Below are positions 1 through 9,284 of a stretch of DNA of 58,217 bases, piece after piece. The notes under the pieces are model-generated. The model was not told the DNA's origin, did no database searches, and saw nothing but the letters and a program-made list of their open reading frames with translations. The position numbers and the translations under genes were made by a program. Source of the stretch: Desulfobacteraceae bacterium (lineage in GTDB: Bacteria; Desulfobacterota; Desulfobacteria; Desulfobacterales; Desulfosalsimonadaceae); NCBI GenBank assembly GCA_021737045.1, contig JAIPES010000007.1, forward strand, positions 1 through 58,217, read 5' to 3'. Each line of letters starts with the position of its first letter. Position 1 is the first letter of the stretch.

Positions 1-276
1 TGTATTAACAATGACGGCAACCAGGTCTGTCAGCAAGCCCAGGGAGATGTCATCCTTGCTCAAAAAACGTTTGACGCCGACAATTACAAGCATGCGCTTC
101 TCAAAAATCCTGGCTTTACAAATGGGGAACACTTCAAATTCAACAGCCGGGGCATACCGGTGCAGGATGACGGCTCGTATTTCAGCAGCGGTAGTGTTGA
201 TATAGAATGCGACAAGGACAGCAATTATACTTTGTCCATTACTGTCAGTCCTTCAGGAAGAATATTTATCAATTAG
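1..276 (+). CDS. GspH/FimT-like minor pseudopilin, C-terminal part
   Basis: The reading frame is open from base 1 to TAG at 274-276, giving the last 91 residues; the N-terminus lies outside the window. The tail has two cysteines and ends in SPSGRIFIN, which resembles the closing beta-strand of GspH/FimT pseudopilins, where a Gly-Arg strand ends the fold. A prepilin gene (pilW-like) begins 10 nt downstream, so this is most likely the first minor pilin of a fimT/fimU-pilV-pilW-pilX-pilY1 operon. Such minor pilins help prime type IV pilus assembly in the inner membrane. The family call rests mainly on position and is moderate. Confidence 0.6.
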   Translation, partial: CINNDGNQVCQQAQGDVILAQKTFDADNYKHALLKNPGFTNGEHFKFNSRGIPVQDDGSYFSSGSVDIECDKDSNYTLSITVSPSGRIFIN

Positions 277-286
277 GGAAACGACT

Positions 287-958
287 ATGATGGATACACA
301 TGCCGGGATCCGGCTGCGTGGAAAACAAGCGGGTTTTACCCTGATCGAGCTTTTGGTGGCAGTGGCGATTTCTGCAATCGTGCTGCTGGCACTGGGCCAG
401 TTTTTTATTTCCACCACCAGGACCAACACCATCCAGGAAAAAGTGGCTGCATCACAGCAGGAAATCCGGACAGTCATGGAGATGATCACCCGGGATCTGC
501 GCATGGCCGGGCTTGATCCCACTAAAAATGCGGATGCCGGGTTCACTGATAACAGCGACGGCACAAACGACGAATCCATTGCTTTTTCATTTGATTATTA
601 CAATGACGACGATGATCCCTACAGTGACGGCGATTGCGATGATGACAGGGAACACGTGAGCTACAGTTTTGATGAAGACAATGGCAGAATCATGTACCGG
701 TGGTCCAATGACGGGGGTGTCAACTGGCCTGGCGCTCAATCGCTGACCCAGGACAACACCGTCACCAGCGTGGAGTTTGAATATTTTGATGACAAGGATG
801 CCCTGGACAGTGACAATGCGTTTTCAGATCCGGCTGCCAACCTCGATGATATCGAAATTGTAAGGGTAACCATCTGCGGGACCATCACCGGGGCATATTC
901 TGAGGATTTGAACAACCAGCTTTGTTTTTCAAATGTTGTCAGACCCAGAAATCTGTAA
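287..958 (+). CDS. pilW: PilW-like minor prepilin
   Basis: This 223-residue protein has a class III (type IV pilin) signal: a short basic leader with the cleavage motif ending in G, then FTLIELLVAVAISAIVLLALG as processed hydrophobic helix with Glu at position +5. The segment after the helix (TRDLRMAGLDP) is typical of PilW. The globular part is unusually acidic (runs of Asp around residues 105-122, e.g. DYYNDDDDPYSDGDCDDD) and has paired cysteines. It would be processed by the prepilin peptidase, plausibly the one at 47235, and inserted in the inner membrane as a priming minor pilin. PilW proteins are often longer, so the assignment rests on motif plus operon order. Confidence 0.75.
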   Translation: MMDTHAGIRLRGKQAGFTLIELLVAVAISAIVLLALGQFFISTTRTNTIQEKVAASQQEIRTVMEMITRDLRMAGLDPTKNADAGFTDNSDGTNDESIAFSFDYYNDDDDPYSDGDCDDDREHVSYSFDEDNGRIMYRWSNDGGVNWPGAQSLTQDNTVTSVEFEYFDDKDALDSDNAFSDPAANLDDIEIVRVTICGTITGAYSEDLNNQLCFSNVVRPRNL

Positions 959-984
959 ACAGCGCAAATTGGAGCAATGATAAA

Positions 985-1374
985 ATGATCCATAAAACCG
1001 AATCCGGATTTACCCTGCTGGAGGTTCTTTTTGCCGTGGCGCTGCTGGCAATGGGCCTGCTGGGCCTGGGGTTGATGCAGGGCCATTTTGCCGAAGGCAA
1101 TGCAAGATCCCGGCAGATTACCCGCGCCACTGATATTGTGGCAGATAAAATAGAGGAGCTGTCCAACGCGGATGCCAGTGACGGCGATTTGAATATCGGA
1201 AATCACGGCCCAGTCACCATAACAGAGTATTCTTTGGATTATGACCTTTCCTGGACCGTTACGGAAGACGACACGGAAACCGGAGAGGACATCCTTGTTA
1301 TTGACATTGAGGTGGACTGGACCACGGGCGGTCAGCCTCACAACATAACGTTTCAATGGGCAAGGAGCACGTAA
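985..1374 (+). CDS. pilV: PilV-like minor prepilin
   Basis: The start is ATG at 985, preceded by GGAG at 971-974; an upstream in-frame extension to 922 would overlap pilW by 37 nt and has no ribosome binding site. The 129-residue product opens with a short leader and GFTLLEVLFAVALLAMGLLGLG, the prepilin methylation motif with Glu at +5. The GLLGLGLMQ segment at the end of the helix is characteristic of the PilV 'type IV pilus modification' family. The rest is a small acidic globular domain. It sits between pilW-like and pilX-like genes with short gaps, as in minor-pilin operons of many proteobacteria. Confidence 0.78.
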   Translation: MIHKTESGFTLLEVLFAVALLAMGLLGLGLMQGHFAEGNARSRQITRATDIVADKIEELSNADASDGDLNIGNHGPVTITEYSLDYDLSWTVTEDDTETGEDILVIDIEVDWTTGGQPHNITFQWARST

Positions 1375-1379
1375 GGCAA

Positions 1380-1964
1380 ATGAATCAAATACCCCCTCTT
1401 GATGATAAAGGTTCGGTTCTGCTGGTTACCGTCATTATCCTGCTTTTGCTGACATTAATTGGCGTCAGCGGGATCAATACAGCATCCAATGATCTACAGA
1501 TCACCCGCAACTACAGGGTTTACAAGGAAAACCTGATGCTTGCGGACGCAGCCGTAAACCAGGCCTCAATTATTGTGCACAACAGCATACCAAGTGATGC
1601 CCCGACCGGCTTTTTACGGGATCGTCTGGATGACGATGAACTGGATGGATTCTACGACATCCAGGATCTCATTGATGAGGACAAGGACAAATACTTAAAA
1701 GATCCGGATGAATATGATGAAGACATTCTGCCGGTTCTCGGTGAAATCAACGTGAATGCAGTGATCAGTGATTTCGGGAAAAAGACAGTGACTACGCCTG
1801 TATCATTGTCTTCCAGCCAGAGTGAAACCCAATACGTCGTCTATGTTTCCACTGTCGGGGATGAAGACGATGACCCCAATTACAAAGGCGATGCGGTTAT
1901 TATCGCCCGATCCCGGAAAAACGGCGGCAATGTCATTATAGAAGCCGGAATTGACAGAGACTGA
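1380..1964 (+). CDS. pilX: PilX-like pilus assembly protein
   Basis: ATG at 1380 is preferred over an upstream ATG at 1356 because AAGG lies just before it and it leaves pilV intact (6 nt gap). The 194-residue protein begins with a polar leader, then GSVLLVTVIILLLLTLIGVSG, a PilX-type N-terminal membrane helix that lacks the canonical FTLIE motif, as usual for PilX_N proteins. The following segment (TASNDLQITRNYRVYKENLMLADAAVNQA) also matches the family. The central region is strikingly acidic (DRLDDDELDGFYD, DEDKDKYLKDPDEYDED). In other bacteria PilX works with PilW, PilV and PilY1 at the pilus tip or priming complex. Confidence 0.75.
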   Translation: MNQIPPLDDKGSVLLVTVIILLLLTLIGVSGINTASNDLQITRNYRVYKENLMLADAAVNQASIIVHNSIPSDAPTGFLRDRLDDDELDGFYDIQDLIDEDKDKYLKDPDEYDEDILPVLGEINVNAVISDFGKKTVTTPVSLSSSQSETQYVVYVSTVGDEDDDPNYKGDAVIIARSRKNGGNVIIEAGIDRD

Positions 1965-1996
1965 CCCACAATCGCGCATCCCGGAGGAATAAGCAT

Positions 1997-2347
1997 ATGA
2001 AACGACTTTTATTCACTGCCCTGTTTCTGATCTATCTGCTGGCCCCGGTTATCCTGCCGGCAGAGCAAAGCCCTCAGGACTCAGAGGAAATGACTGAAAC
2101 CGAGGTTTTGCTAACCCGGTACAAGGAGGCCGGGTATAACTTTTTTGGCCCGATCCAGTATCTCGGAAAAACCTCAAGAAAGATAAAACTCTACGATCAT
2201 AGCCCGATCGCTTACAAGGATCTGGATGTTATGGATCAGAAGGGCGAAGAGGATTTGGTCAACAAATATGATTTTGTCTATGTCTTGTCAAAAGACGGGC
2301 AAATAATTTTGATCCGGTTGGACAAGGGGAATCAAGACAATGAATAA
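1997..2347 (+). CDS. small secreted protein of the minor-pilin operon, unknown function
   Basis: This 116-residue protein has a good ribosome binding site (GGAGGAA at 1982-1988) and a Sec-type signal peptide (MKRLLFTALFLIYLLAPVILPA, cleavage likely after ILPA). The mature part is about 95 residues with no cysteines and a mix of basic and acidic stretches (YKEAGYNFFGPIQYLGKTSRKIKLYD). Its end overlaps pilY1 by 8 nt, which suggests translational coupling with PilY1. I do not recognise the family. Its position between pilX and pilY1 makes a periplasmic or surface accessory role in pilus-tip assembly the simplest idea, but this is inference from context only. Confidence 0.7.
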   Translation: MKRLLFTALFLIYLLAPVILPAEQSPQDSEEMTETEVLLTRYKEAGYNFFGPIQYLGKTSRKIKLYDHSPIAYKDLDVMDQKGEEDLVNKYDFVYVLSKDGQIILIRLDKGNQDNE

Positions 2348-5300
2348 TACAGTAAAATCAATAAAGACAATTTGCGTTGCGGCTGTTTTGGCGCTTTTAT
2401 TATCAAATGGCGCTCAGGGAGCCAATGAAGATTATGCCGCCCTCCCCCCTTTTCTTTCAGCGGCTGTGAAACCCAATGTTCTCTTGGTGATGGATTACTC
2501 CGGGAGTATGCAGGCGCCGGCCAATTATCCGTCAAACTTTAATGGATATCATTATAGTTCACAGGTAGGTAAGTATGGTGATTATCTTTCTGTGACTGGA
2601 GAGAATGGATATAATAATAACGAGGAGTATTATGGGTACTTTGATTCTGGTGCCTATTATGAATACAACAGCGCTCAGAGCTACTGGCAAAAAACCAGCA
2701 GCTACTCGGGCGCGCATCCCGGAGACCTCGATCATTCCCCCCCGGTTCTGCACGGCAACTTTCTCAATTTTCTGGTAATGTCCAGAGTTGATGTGGCGCT
2801 CAAAGCCCTGATCGGCGGAAAGGCGGAGTGCCCGGATGGAGCGGATTATTGTGAACTCAGGCCTCAGGGCTCAAAAAGAACTGTTTGGGTCCATGACACG
2901 GATGACAACCTGATCGCCCGTTTTTACGTACGACCAGAGAATCCTACATGGGGAAATTATACAGATAAGGACATATTGATAAGTGTAAATGATTGGGAAT
3001 CAAATATCGGCAGCTGCGATGGCCTGACTGCAAGGGTAAAAATCGATGCTGACGAGCGTTCCGGTATTATACAGAATAATGCGGATACAGTTCGGTTCGG
3101 ATTTATCGCTTATGCAAACAATAGCAATAACACAGCAGAGGAAGGGCTTATTAAATATGGGCTGGAAGAAAACAATGTAGGAGAGTTGATTTCAGCCATG
3201 GAAGCAACAGTTCCTTATTCCGGAACACACACGGGCGAGGCCATGCGCGAGGCCTACTACTACCTGACCCAGACTGATAGTCTGGATTCAGATAACAGTT
3301 CTTATCATGCCCCTGGAACCGCAATTGATCCCTATTACGAAGAAAAGGAAGACGACGAAGATCCACAGCCCGCCTGGTGCCGGAAAAGCCATGTTGTACT
3401 GATATCCGACGGTGGATGGAATGGAAGTATAGACCCTGATAAATGGGCCCATAAGCTGCACACCGATGATCTGCGGGAAACTGACGACGGCGGCGATCTT
3501 GACCAATTTCCAGGGATGCAGAATGCTGATGTGTATAGTCTTTTCACGTTTTCAGATGACAGTAAGGGCGAACGATCCATGAAAGCCGTTGCCGCTTTTG
3601 GAAATTTCGAGGATACCGACGGCTGCACTATTGACGACATTGAAAATCAGCCCTATGGGTTGGATGTGGATAATGACAGCAGATACGTTGATTTTGAAGA
3701 CTCTGATTTTGCGTGTAACCCCAGTGACTCTGCTGATGATGCCTGCTGCAGGGAATGGGACGAAAACGGCGACGGAATTCCGGATGCGTATTACAGCGCT
3801 ACCAACGGCGCGGAAATGGCCACGGCTCTGAGCGAAATTTTCGGCGTTATCCGCCAGGGCACAGCATCGGGAACTTCTGTTACCGCCATCACTTCCAAGT
3901 CCACAAATGGATCCGTGCTGACCCAGGCCGTGTTTTACCCGGAAAAGAATTTTGAAGATGACAAAAAGGTGGTCTGGACAGGCAATTTGTTCAGTGACTG
4001 GTACCTGAATGCCTATTTCAATGGCGATCTGGTGCAAAACATCCGGGAAGATTCCAACGGTGACCAGATACTGGATGTGGACGGAGACAGAATACTGGAA
4101 TATGTGGTTGAAGACGACGCCCTGGAGGTCCGGGCGTTTAACTCAGGAACAGACGGCAAAAAAACCAGCGATACCCCTGCTGAGACTTACCAGTCCATTG
4201 AGGATGTGGCCCACCTGCTGAACTACGGGGAACAACTGAAAAACCGGAGTGCGGATTCAAGAACCATTTACGGTGTGACGGAAAGCGATGCCCGCTCTTT
4301 GTTCACCACAGGAAATTATCAGGACTTTGACGCGTATCTGGGCACGGATGCAGCCGAGTTTCCTTCATGCCTTTTGGATTCAGGCGATATCCAGTATGAG
4401 GATTTGATCCGTTTTGTTCGGGGCGAACATGTTGACGGGTGCCGGTCCCGGGACACGAACAACCCCGGAACGGTTTGGAAACTTGGCGACATCATCTCCT
4501 CATCGCCCACAGCTGTCAACTACGGCGAATACCGCATGATTTTTACCGGCAGCAACGACGGAATGCTTCACGCCTTCAGGCTCGGCTACATGAAAAACCG
4601 GGGCAACAAACAAACCCCGATTGAACTAACCGACAATTATTCAAGCACGGATACCGACATGGTGGGAAAAGAGGAATGGGCCTTTATACCAAAGGACGCC
4701 ATGCCCTATCTGCGTTACATGACCGCTCCGAGTTACGAACATGTATACACCGTGGACCTGAAACCTTATGTCATTGACACCGGATCGCAGGTGATTTTGA
4801 TCGGCGGGATGCGCCTTGGCGGTGCCTGCGGAAACGGCTCGGTCTCTCCGCCGTCAGACACGGATCCTGTGGGCAGGTCTGCTTATTTTGCCCTGGATAT
4901 CACCGATCCCCTGGATCCGGATTATCTATGGCAATTTGAAACCGAGGGGATGGGATTTACCTATTCCGGCCCGGCTTACGTCACAAGAGAAAACAATGCC
5001 GGGGATCTGAAACATTATGTGATTTTCGCCTCAGGCCCAACAGATTATGACGGCACCTCCAATCAGCCGCTTCAGATTTATGTGGTGGATCTTGCAGACG
5101 GTACGCTTGTGCGAACCCATGAGATGCCAAGTCTCAACAATGCATTTGGTGGACGATTGTTTACAAAGGGGCTGGACAGGAGACCAAAGGACGGCGAGTC
5201 GGATAAAGACGGCCAGACGGATTTTGTTTTTCTGGGCTACACCAATAATGCGGATCAGACCCAGGACAGTTTAGATAAAATGAAAGGTGGGATCATAAAA

Positions 5301-6041
5301 ATTTATACAGGCGCGCCTGATCCATCAGGCTGGGAGTTTGATACGTTTCTGACCAATTCAGTGCAAAACCCGATCACTGGCCCTGTCAAAGCCATGGACT
5401 GTTTTCCCGAAATAATAAAGGATCCATATCTCTACTTTGGCACAGGCAGATATTTTATCCCTGATGATGACACCGGCGGCTCAAATGAAAATGACGTGAA
5501 TTATTTGTATGGGGTGCCGTTCACCTGCGATGTGGACAATACCGATTGTTCCGGTATAAACAGCATCGGCAATGCAAGCGATCTGGATTGTTCTGATGTC
5601 ACGGGCGTGGCAACCAATGCACAGGCCGCTTCATGGAAAATCCCATTAGAGATAAAACAAGGCAATTTTCTGCGGGAACGCTGCTATTCCACCCCTGCAA
5701 CCACGAAGTATGATATCGTATTTTTTGACACAGCAAAGCCCACGGACGTGGTGTGCGAATGCGGCGGCCGGAGCCGTTCCTGGGCCATTAACTGCGCTAC
5801 AGGCCGGGGGCTTGGGGTGAACATCTGTAGCGAAGAAGGGAACACCGATTACATGGTTTCAGAGACTGATTTTGAATATATGTCCCAGTTATCCGGCGGC
5901 GATATTCAGCAAACAGGGAGCTCAGAGTTTGGAGAGAGCGGCGCATCCTCATCCAGTCCCGGAGTGCCCGGAGATGAAGGCGGTGTGCCCCTGTTTGGGC
6001 CCCCTTCAATCGTTGGAATAGATTACTGGAAGCAATGGTAA
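2340..6041 (+). CDS. pilY1: PilY1-like pilus tip/adhesin protein
   Basis: This 1233-residue secreted protein has an N-terminal signal (hydrophobic AAVLALLLSNGAQG, residues 14-27). A von Willebrand factor A-like region follows with a MIDAS metal-site motif DYSGS at residues 52-56. The C-terminal half (about 680-1130) has the PilC/PilY1 beta-propeller pattern (GDIISSSP, YGEYRMIFTGSNDGMLHAF, VYLFFGTGRY-like strands). Calcium-type loops rich in Asp and Gly are visible near residue 474 (DENGDGIPD), 571 (DSNGDQILD) and 955 (DKDGQTD). PilY1 proteins promote type IV pilus extension, adhesion and surface sensing. The tail (about 1180-1233) is a Gly/Ser-rich linker. It ends the operon, with a strong terminator 46 nt downstream. 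Confidence 0.9.
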   Translation: MNNTVKSIKTICVAAVLALLLSNGAQGANEDYAALPPFLSAAVKPNVLLVMDYSGSMQAPANYPSNFNGYHYSSQVGKYGDYLSVTGENGYNNNEEYYGYFDSGAYYEYNSAQSYWQKTSSYSGAHPGDLDHSPPVLHGNFLNFLVMSRVDVALKALIGGKAECPDGADYCELRPQGSKRTVWVHDTDDNLIARFYVRPENPTWGNYTDKDILISVNDWESNIGSCDGLTARVKIDADERSGIIQNNADTVRFGFIAYANNSNNTAEEGLIKYGLEENNVGELISAMEATVPYSGTHTGEAMREAYYYLTQTDSLDSDNSSYHAPGTAIDPYYEEKEDDEDPQPAWCRKSHVVLISDGGWNGSIDPDKWAHKLHTDDLRETDDGGDLDQFPGMQNADVYSLFTFSDDSKGERSMKAVAAFGNFEDTDGCTIDDIENQPYGLDVDNDSRYVDFEDSDFACNPSDSADDACCREWDENGDGIPDAYYSATNGAEMATALSEIFGVIRQGTASGTSVTAITSKSTNGSVLTQAVFYPEKNFEDDKKVVWTGNLFSDWYLNAYFNGDLVQNIREDSNGDQILDVDGDRILEYVVEDDALEVRAFNSGTDGKKTSDTPAETYQSIEDVAHLLNYGEQLKNRSADSRTIYGVTESDARSLFTTGNYQDFDAYLGTDAAEFPSCLLDSGDIQYEDLIRFVRGEHVDGCRSRDTNNPGTVWKLGDIISSSPTAVNYGEYRMIFTGSNDGMLHAFRLGYMKNRGNKQTPIELTDNYSSTDTDMVGKEEWAFIPKDAMPYLRYMTAPSYEHVYTVDLKPYVIDTGSQVILIGGMRLGGACGNGSVSPPSDTDPVGRSAYFALDITDPLDPDYLWQFETEGMGFTYSGPAYVTRENNAGDLKHYVIFASGPTDYDGTSNQPLQIYVVDLADGTLVRTHEMPSLNNAFGGRLFTKGLDRRPKDGESDKDGQTDFVFLGYTNNADQTQDSLDKMKGGIIKIYTGAPDPSGWEFDTFLTNSVQNPITGPVKAMDCFPEIIKDPYLYFGTGRYFIPDDDTGGSNENDVNYLYGVPFTCDVDNTDCSGINSIGNASDLDCSDVTGVATNAQAASWKIPLEIKQGNFLRERCYSTPATTKYDIVFFDTAKPTDVVCECGGRSRSWAINCATGRGLGVNICSEEGNTDYMVSETDFEYMSQLSGGDIQQTGSSEFGESGASSSSPGVPGDEGGVPLFGPPSIVGIDYWKQW

Positions 6042-6086
6042 TCCCCGGCTTATAGTCCCCAACAACCCTTCAACCCTGCCCCTCTC

Positions 6087-6147
6087 AGGCCGGGGAAGCA
6101 AAGGTTTGCATGTGATGCGGCAAATCTTGTTTCCCCGGCCTTTTTTT
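6087..6147 (+). terminator. intrinsic terminator after pilY1
   Basis: Perfect 11-bp arms AGGCCGGGGAA (6087-6097) and TTCCCCGGCCT (6131-6141) enclose a 33-nt loop and are followed directly by a run of seven T. It lies 46 nt after the pilY1 stop and separates the pilus operon from ppdK. Confidence 0.85.
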
Positions 6148-6211
6148 GCCTTTTAACCGCTCGAATAACCCGTGTTATCGGCTATTTTGCCCGTCATTTG
6201 TGGATTTTTGC

Positions 6212-6241
6212 TTGACTGGGATTTAAAATAGCTGATATAAA
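6212..6241 (+). promoter_or_regulatory. sigma70-type promoter for ppdK
   Basis: TTGACT (6212-6217) is followed after 18 nt by TATAAA (6236-6241). It sits about 90 nt before the ppdK ATG and downstream of the pilY1 terminator, so ppdK appears to be transcribed independently. Confidence 0.6.
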
Positions 6242-6332
6242 GTTCTATTTCCCTGAATTAAACTCCTGATTCATTGCTTATGCCCTATTGTTTTCGTTTT
6301 ATATAAATCAGAAAGATAAGGAGTTATCCACC

Positions 6333-9047
6333 ATGACCCAGTATGTTTACACTTTTGGCGAAGGAACCGCGGAGGGACGCGGGTCACAGAAAAATCTTCT
6401 GGGCGGCAAGGGCGCCAATCTTGCGGAGATGGCACGCATCGGCCTGCCGGTTCCGGCCGGGTTTACCATCTCCACGGATGGTTGTGTGTATTACATGAAG
6501 CACAATGATTACCCCGAAGGCCTGGAGCAGGAAGTCGAGGCGGCTCTGGCAAAGACTGAAAAGCTCATGGGCATGAAATACGGGGACCCGGAAAATCCGC
6601 TTTTGGTCTCCTGCCGGTCCGGGGCCAGAAAATCCATGCCCGGCATGATGGAAACCGTGTTAAATGTCGGCCTGACCACCAAAACCATCCCGGGACTGAT
6701 TGAAAAGACCGGAAACGAGCGGTTTGTATGGGATGCCTATCGCAGGCTGATCCAGATGTTTGCCGACGTGGTCATGGAAAAGGCTGAGGGCATCGAACCC
6801 GAGGAAGGCAAAGAAATCCGTGCCCAGCTCGATGACATCATGGACGCGGTCAAGGAGCAGAAGGGCTATGAGGGGGATACGGATTTTAGCGCAGACGACC
6901 TCAAGGAGCTGTCTGAAAAATTCAAGAAAAAGATCCAGGAAGTGCTGGGAAGCGAGTTTCCGGATGATCCCAAGAAGCAGCTCTGGCAGGCCATTGGCGC
7001 GGTCTTTAAATCCTGGAACGGCAAGCGGGCCGTATCCTACCGCAGAATCGAGGGGATTCCGGACGAATGGGGAACCGCATGTAATGTGCAGAGCATGGTG
7101 TTCGGCAACATGGGCGATACCTCGGCAACCGGCGTGGCCTTTACCCGCAACCCGGCCACCGGGGAAAACAAGTTTTACGGGGAATGGCTGCCCAATGCCC
7201 AGGGCGAGGACGTGGTGGCCGGGATCCGCACCCCCAATCCCTTGAACATGGATACCAAGAGCGAGCAAAACAAGCACCTGCCCTCTTTGGAAGAAGCCAT
7301 GCCCGATACCTACAAAGAAATCGTGGATGTGCGCAACAAGCTTGAAACCCATTACAAGGACATGCAGGATATTGAGTTTACCATCCAGGAGGGCAAGCTC
7401 TACATGCTCCAGACCCGGGTGGGCAAACGCACGGGCATGGCCGCGTTAAACATGGCCATGGACATGCTGGCAGAAGGCCTGATTGATGAGAAACTCGCTG
7501 TCACCCGGGTATCGGCCGACCAGTTAAACGAAATGCTCCACCCCCTGGTGGACCCGGAGGCGGAAAAAAAGGCCGCCCCCATTGCAGAGGGCCTGCCCGC
7601 CGGCCCGGGCGGGGCGTTCGGCCAGATCGTGTTTACTTCAGATGATGCGGTCAAGTGGTACAGGGAAGGCAAGCATGTGATCCTGGTGCGCGAGGAGACC
7701 AACCCCGAGGATGTTGAGGGCATGCGCGCGGCAGAGGCGATTTTGACCGCCCGGGGCGGGATGACCAGCCATGCGGCCCTGGTGGCCCGGGGCTGGGGCA
7801 AGTGCTGCATTGTGGGCGCGGGCAACCTCAAGATCGACCTTCAGCAGCGCACTGTGTCCACCAACGGCAAAACCTTTAAGGAAGGCGATGTCTTTACCTT
7901 AAACGGCACCAGGGGCTATGTGTACGAAGGCGAACTGGCCATGATCGATGCCACGGAAAACCCGCGCTTAAAGGATTTCATGGCCATTGTGGACCGGTTT
8001 CGCAAACTAAAGGTCCGCACCAACGCGGAAACCGCAGAAGACGTGAAACTGGCCAAGGAGTTTGGTGCAGAGGGCATCGGGCTGTACCGCACCGAGCACA
8101 TGTTTTACGGCAAGGGATCGGAAAAACCGCTGTTTCTGCTGCGGAAGATGATTCTGAGCGTGAACGAAGATGAGCGGCGGGCGGCTTTGGATGAACTGTT
8201 TCCCCATGTCAAAGACGATATCAAGGAAACCCTGGAAATTTTAAATGACCGGCCCGTGACCATCCGGCTGCTGGATCCGCCCCTGCACGAGTTTGTCCCG
8301 CACAGCGAAGAAAATCAGAAACGACTGGCAGAAGCTTTAAATATTGACGTGGCAACCGTGATCAAGCGCAGCAACGCCCTGCGGGAATCCAACCCCATGA
8401 TGGGCCACAGGGGCGTTCGCGTGGGCATCACCTACCCGGAAATCGCCGAGGCCCAGATCCGCGCCATTCTGCAGGCCGCAGCCGAGCTGATCAAGGCGGG
8501 CAAAAAGCCCAGGCCTGAGATCATGATCCCGGTGACCTGCGATGTCAAAGAGCTCGATATCATGAAGCAGATCGTGGTCCAGGTTTACGAAGATGTGGTT
8601 CAGGCCGTGGGAATTGACAAGATTGATTATGATTTCGGCACCATGATTGAAATTCCGCGGGCGGCCATGCTCTCTGATCAAATGGCGCAGACCGCGCAGT
8701 TTTTCTCCTTTGGCACCAATGATCTCACCCAGATGACATTCGGGTTTTCCCGCGATGACATGGTCACCTTTATGAACGAATATCTGGACCGCAGCATTTT
8801 GCCCAGAGACCCCTTTCAGACACTGGACATGGAGAGCATCGCCCCCATGATCGAGGATTCGGTGAAAAAGGGGCGCACCACCCGGCCGGATCTCAAGGTG
8901 GGTATCTGCGGCGAGCACGGCGGTGACGGGCCGTCTGTGAAATTCTGTCACAGGGCGGGATTTGATTATGTGAGCTGCTCGCCCTACCGCCTGCCCATTG
9001 CCCGGCTGGCCGCAGCCCAGGCGGCTGTGGAAGAAGAAGAGAACTGA
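6333..9047 (+). CDS. ppdK: pyruvate, phosphate dikinase
   Basis: PPDK interconverts pyruvate, ATP and phosphate with PEP, AMP and pyrophosphate in the cytoplasm, a glycolytic/gluconeogenic control point common in anaerobes. The product is 904 residues from ATG 6333 (AAGGAG at 6318-6323); an upstream ATG at 6288 has no ribosome site. The N-terminal nucleotide-binding part (GGKGANLAEMARIGLPVPAGFT) is followed by the swivelling phospho-His domain with GGMTSHAA, catalytic His about residue 480. The C-terminal PEP/pyruvate barrel has FGTNDLTQMTFGFSRDD and GICGEHGGDGPS with the active-site Cys near residue 859. The FGFSRDD segment distinguishes PPDK from PEP synthase and enzyme I. Length and motifs are complete. 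Confidence 0.97.
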   Translation: MTQYVYTFGEGTAEGRGSQKNLLGGKGANLAEMARIGLPVPAGFTISTDGCVYYMKHNDYPEGLEQEVEAALAKTEKLMGMKYGDPENPLLVSCRSGARKSMPGMMETVLNVGLTTKTIPGLIEKTGNERFVWDAYRRLIQMFADVVMEKAEGIEPEEGKEIRAQLDDIMDAVKEQKGYEGDTDFSADDLKELSEKFKKKIQEVLGSEFPDDPKKQLWQAIGAVFKSWNGKRAVSYRRIEGIPDEWGTACNVQSMVFGNMGDTSATGVAFTRNPATGENKFYGEWLPNAQGEDVVAGIRTPNPLNMDTKSEQNKHLPSLEEAMPDTYKEIVDVRNKLETHYKDMQDIEFTIQEGKLYMLQTRVGKRTGMAALNMAMDMLAEGLIDEKLAVTRVSADQLNEMLHPLVDPEAEKKAAPIAEGLPAGPGGAFGQIVFTSDDAVKWYREGKHVILVREETNPEDVEGMRAAEAILTARGGMTSHAALVARGWGKCCIVGAGNLKIDLQQRTVSTNGKTFKEGDVFTLNGTRGYVYEGELAMIDATENPRLKDFMAIVDRFRKLKVRTNAETAEDVKLAKEFGAEGIGLYRTEHMFYGKGSEKPLFLLRKMILSVNEDERRAALDELFPHVKDDIKETLEILNDRPVTIRLLDPPLHEFVPHSEENQKRLAEALNIDVATVIKRSNALRESNPMMGHRGVRVGITYPEIAEAQIRAILQAAAELIKAGKKPRPEIMIPVTCDVKELDIMKQIVVQVYEDVVQAVGIDKIDYDFGTMIEIPRAAMLSDQMAQTAQFFSFGTNDLTQMTFGFSRDDMVTFMNEYLDRSILPRDPFQTLDMESIAPMIEDSVKKGRTTRPDLKVGICGEHGGDGPSVKFCHRAGFDYVSCSPYRLPIARLAAAQAAVEEEEN

Positions 9048-9050
9048 TGA

Positions 9051-9155
9051 GCCTGTAAAAAAGACTTTTTACAGGCAGTGTTAAGTTTTAAGTGATTAAG
9101 TGTTAAGTAAAATCAAGAGGTTATTTGTTTATTGGTGGGCGGTTATAACCGTTTT
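9051..9155 (+). repeat. dispersed intergenic repeat, family B, copy 1
   Basis: It begins with a perfect hairpin (CCTGTAAAAA, 4-nt loop, TTTTTACAGG at 9052-9075) immediately after the ppdK stop, then carries AAGT/TTAAGT-rich sequence. The same arrangement recurs at 28952-29044 with small indels. No coding potential is seen. The hairpin is not followed by a T-run, so it is not an obvious terminator. Confidence 0.7.
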
Positions 9156-9173
9156 GGCTTTCCCCCTCCCCAA

Positions 9174-9206
9174 AACCCCCTTCTGCTTGCAGGAGGGGGT
9201 TTTTTA
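9174..9206 (+). terminator. intrinsic terminator after ppdK
   Basis: Arms AACCCCCTTCTGC (9174-9186) and GCAGGAGGGGGTT (9189-9201) pair over 13 bp with one G-T wobble, with a 2-nt centre and a following T-run and TTATT. It closes the ppdK transcript just before the TA promoter. Confidence 0.85.
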
Positions 9207-9216
9207 TTCCCTGCGC

Positions 9217-9262
9217 TTGACAGCTTACCGGGTACCATATATATTTTGTTTATACAATATAT
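9217..9262 (+). promoter_or_regulatory. promoter and possible operator of the RHH/PIN pair
   Basis: TTGACA (9217-9222), a 17-nt spacer and TATATT (9240-9245) form a near-consensus promoter. An AT-rich imperfect inverted repeat (ATATATTTTGT and ACAATATAT, about 9238-9262) overlaps the -10 and start region. RHH antitoxins usually bind such palindromes to repress their own operon; binding here is inferred. Confidence 0.6.
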
Positions 9263-9284
9263 CTTATTGAGGAGTGTCTTTCTT

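Noticed and set aside
9052-9075. CCTGTAAAAA hairpin as the ppdK terminator
   Set aside because: No T-run follows on the plus strand, and a much better terminator lies at 9174-9206; the hairpin belongs to the family B repeat.
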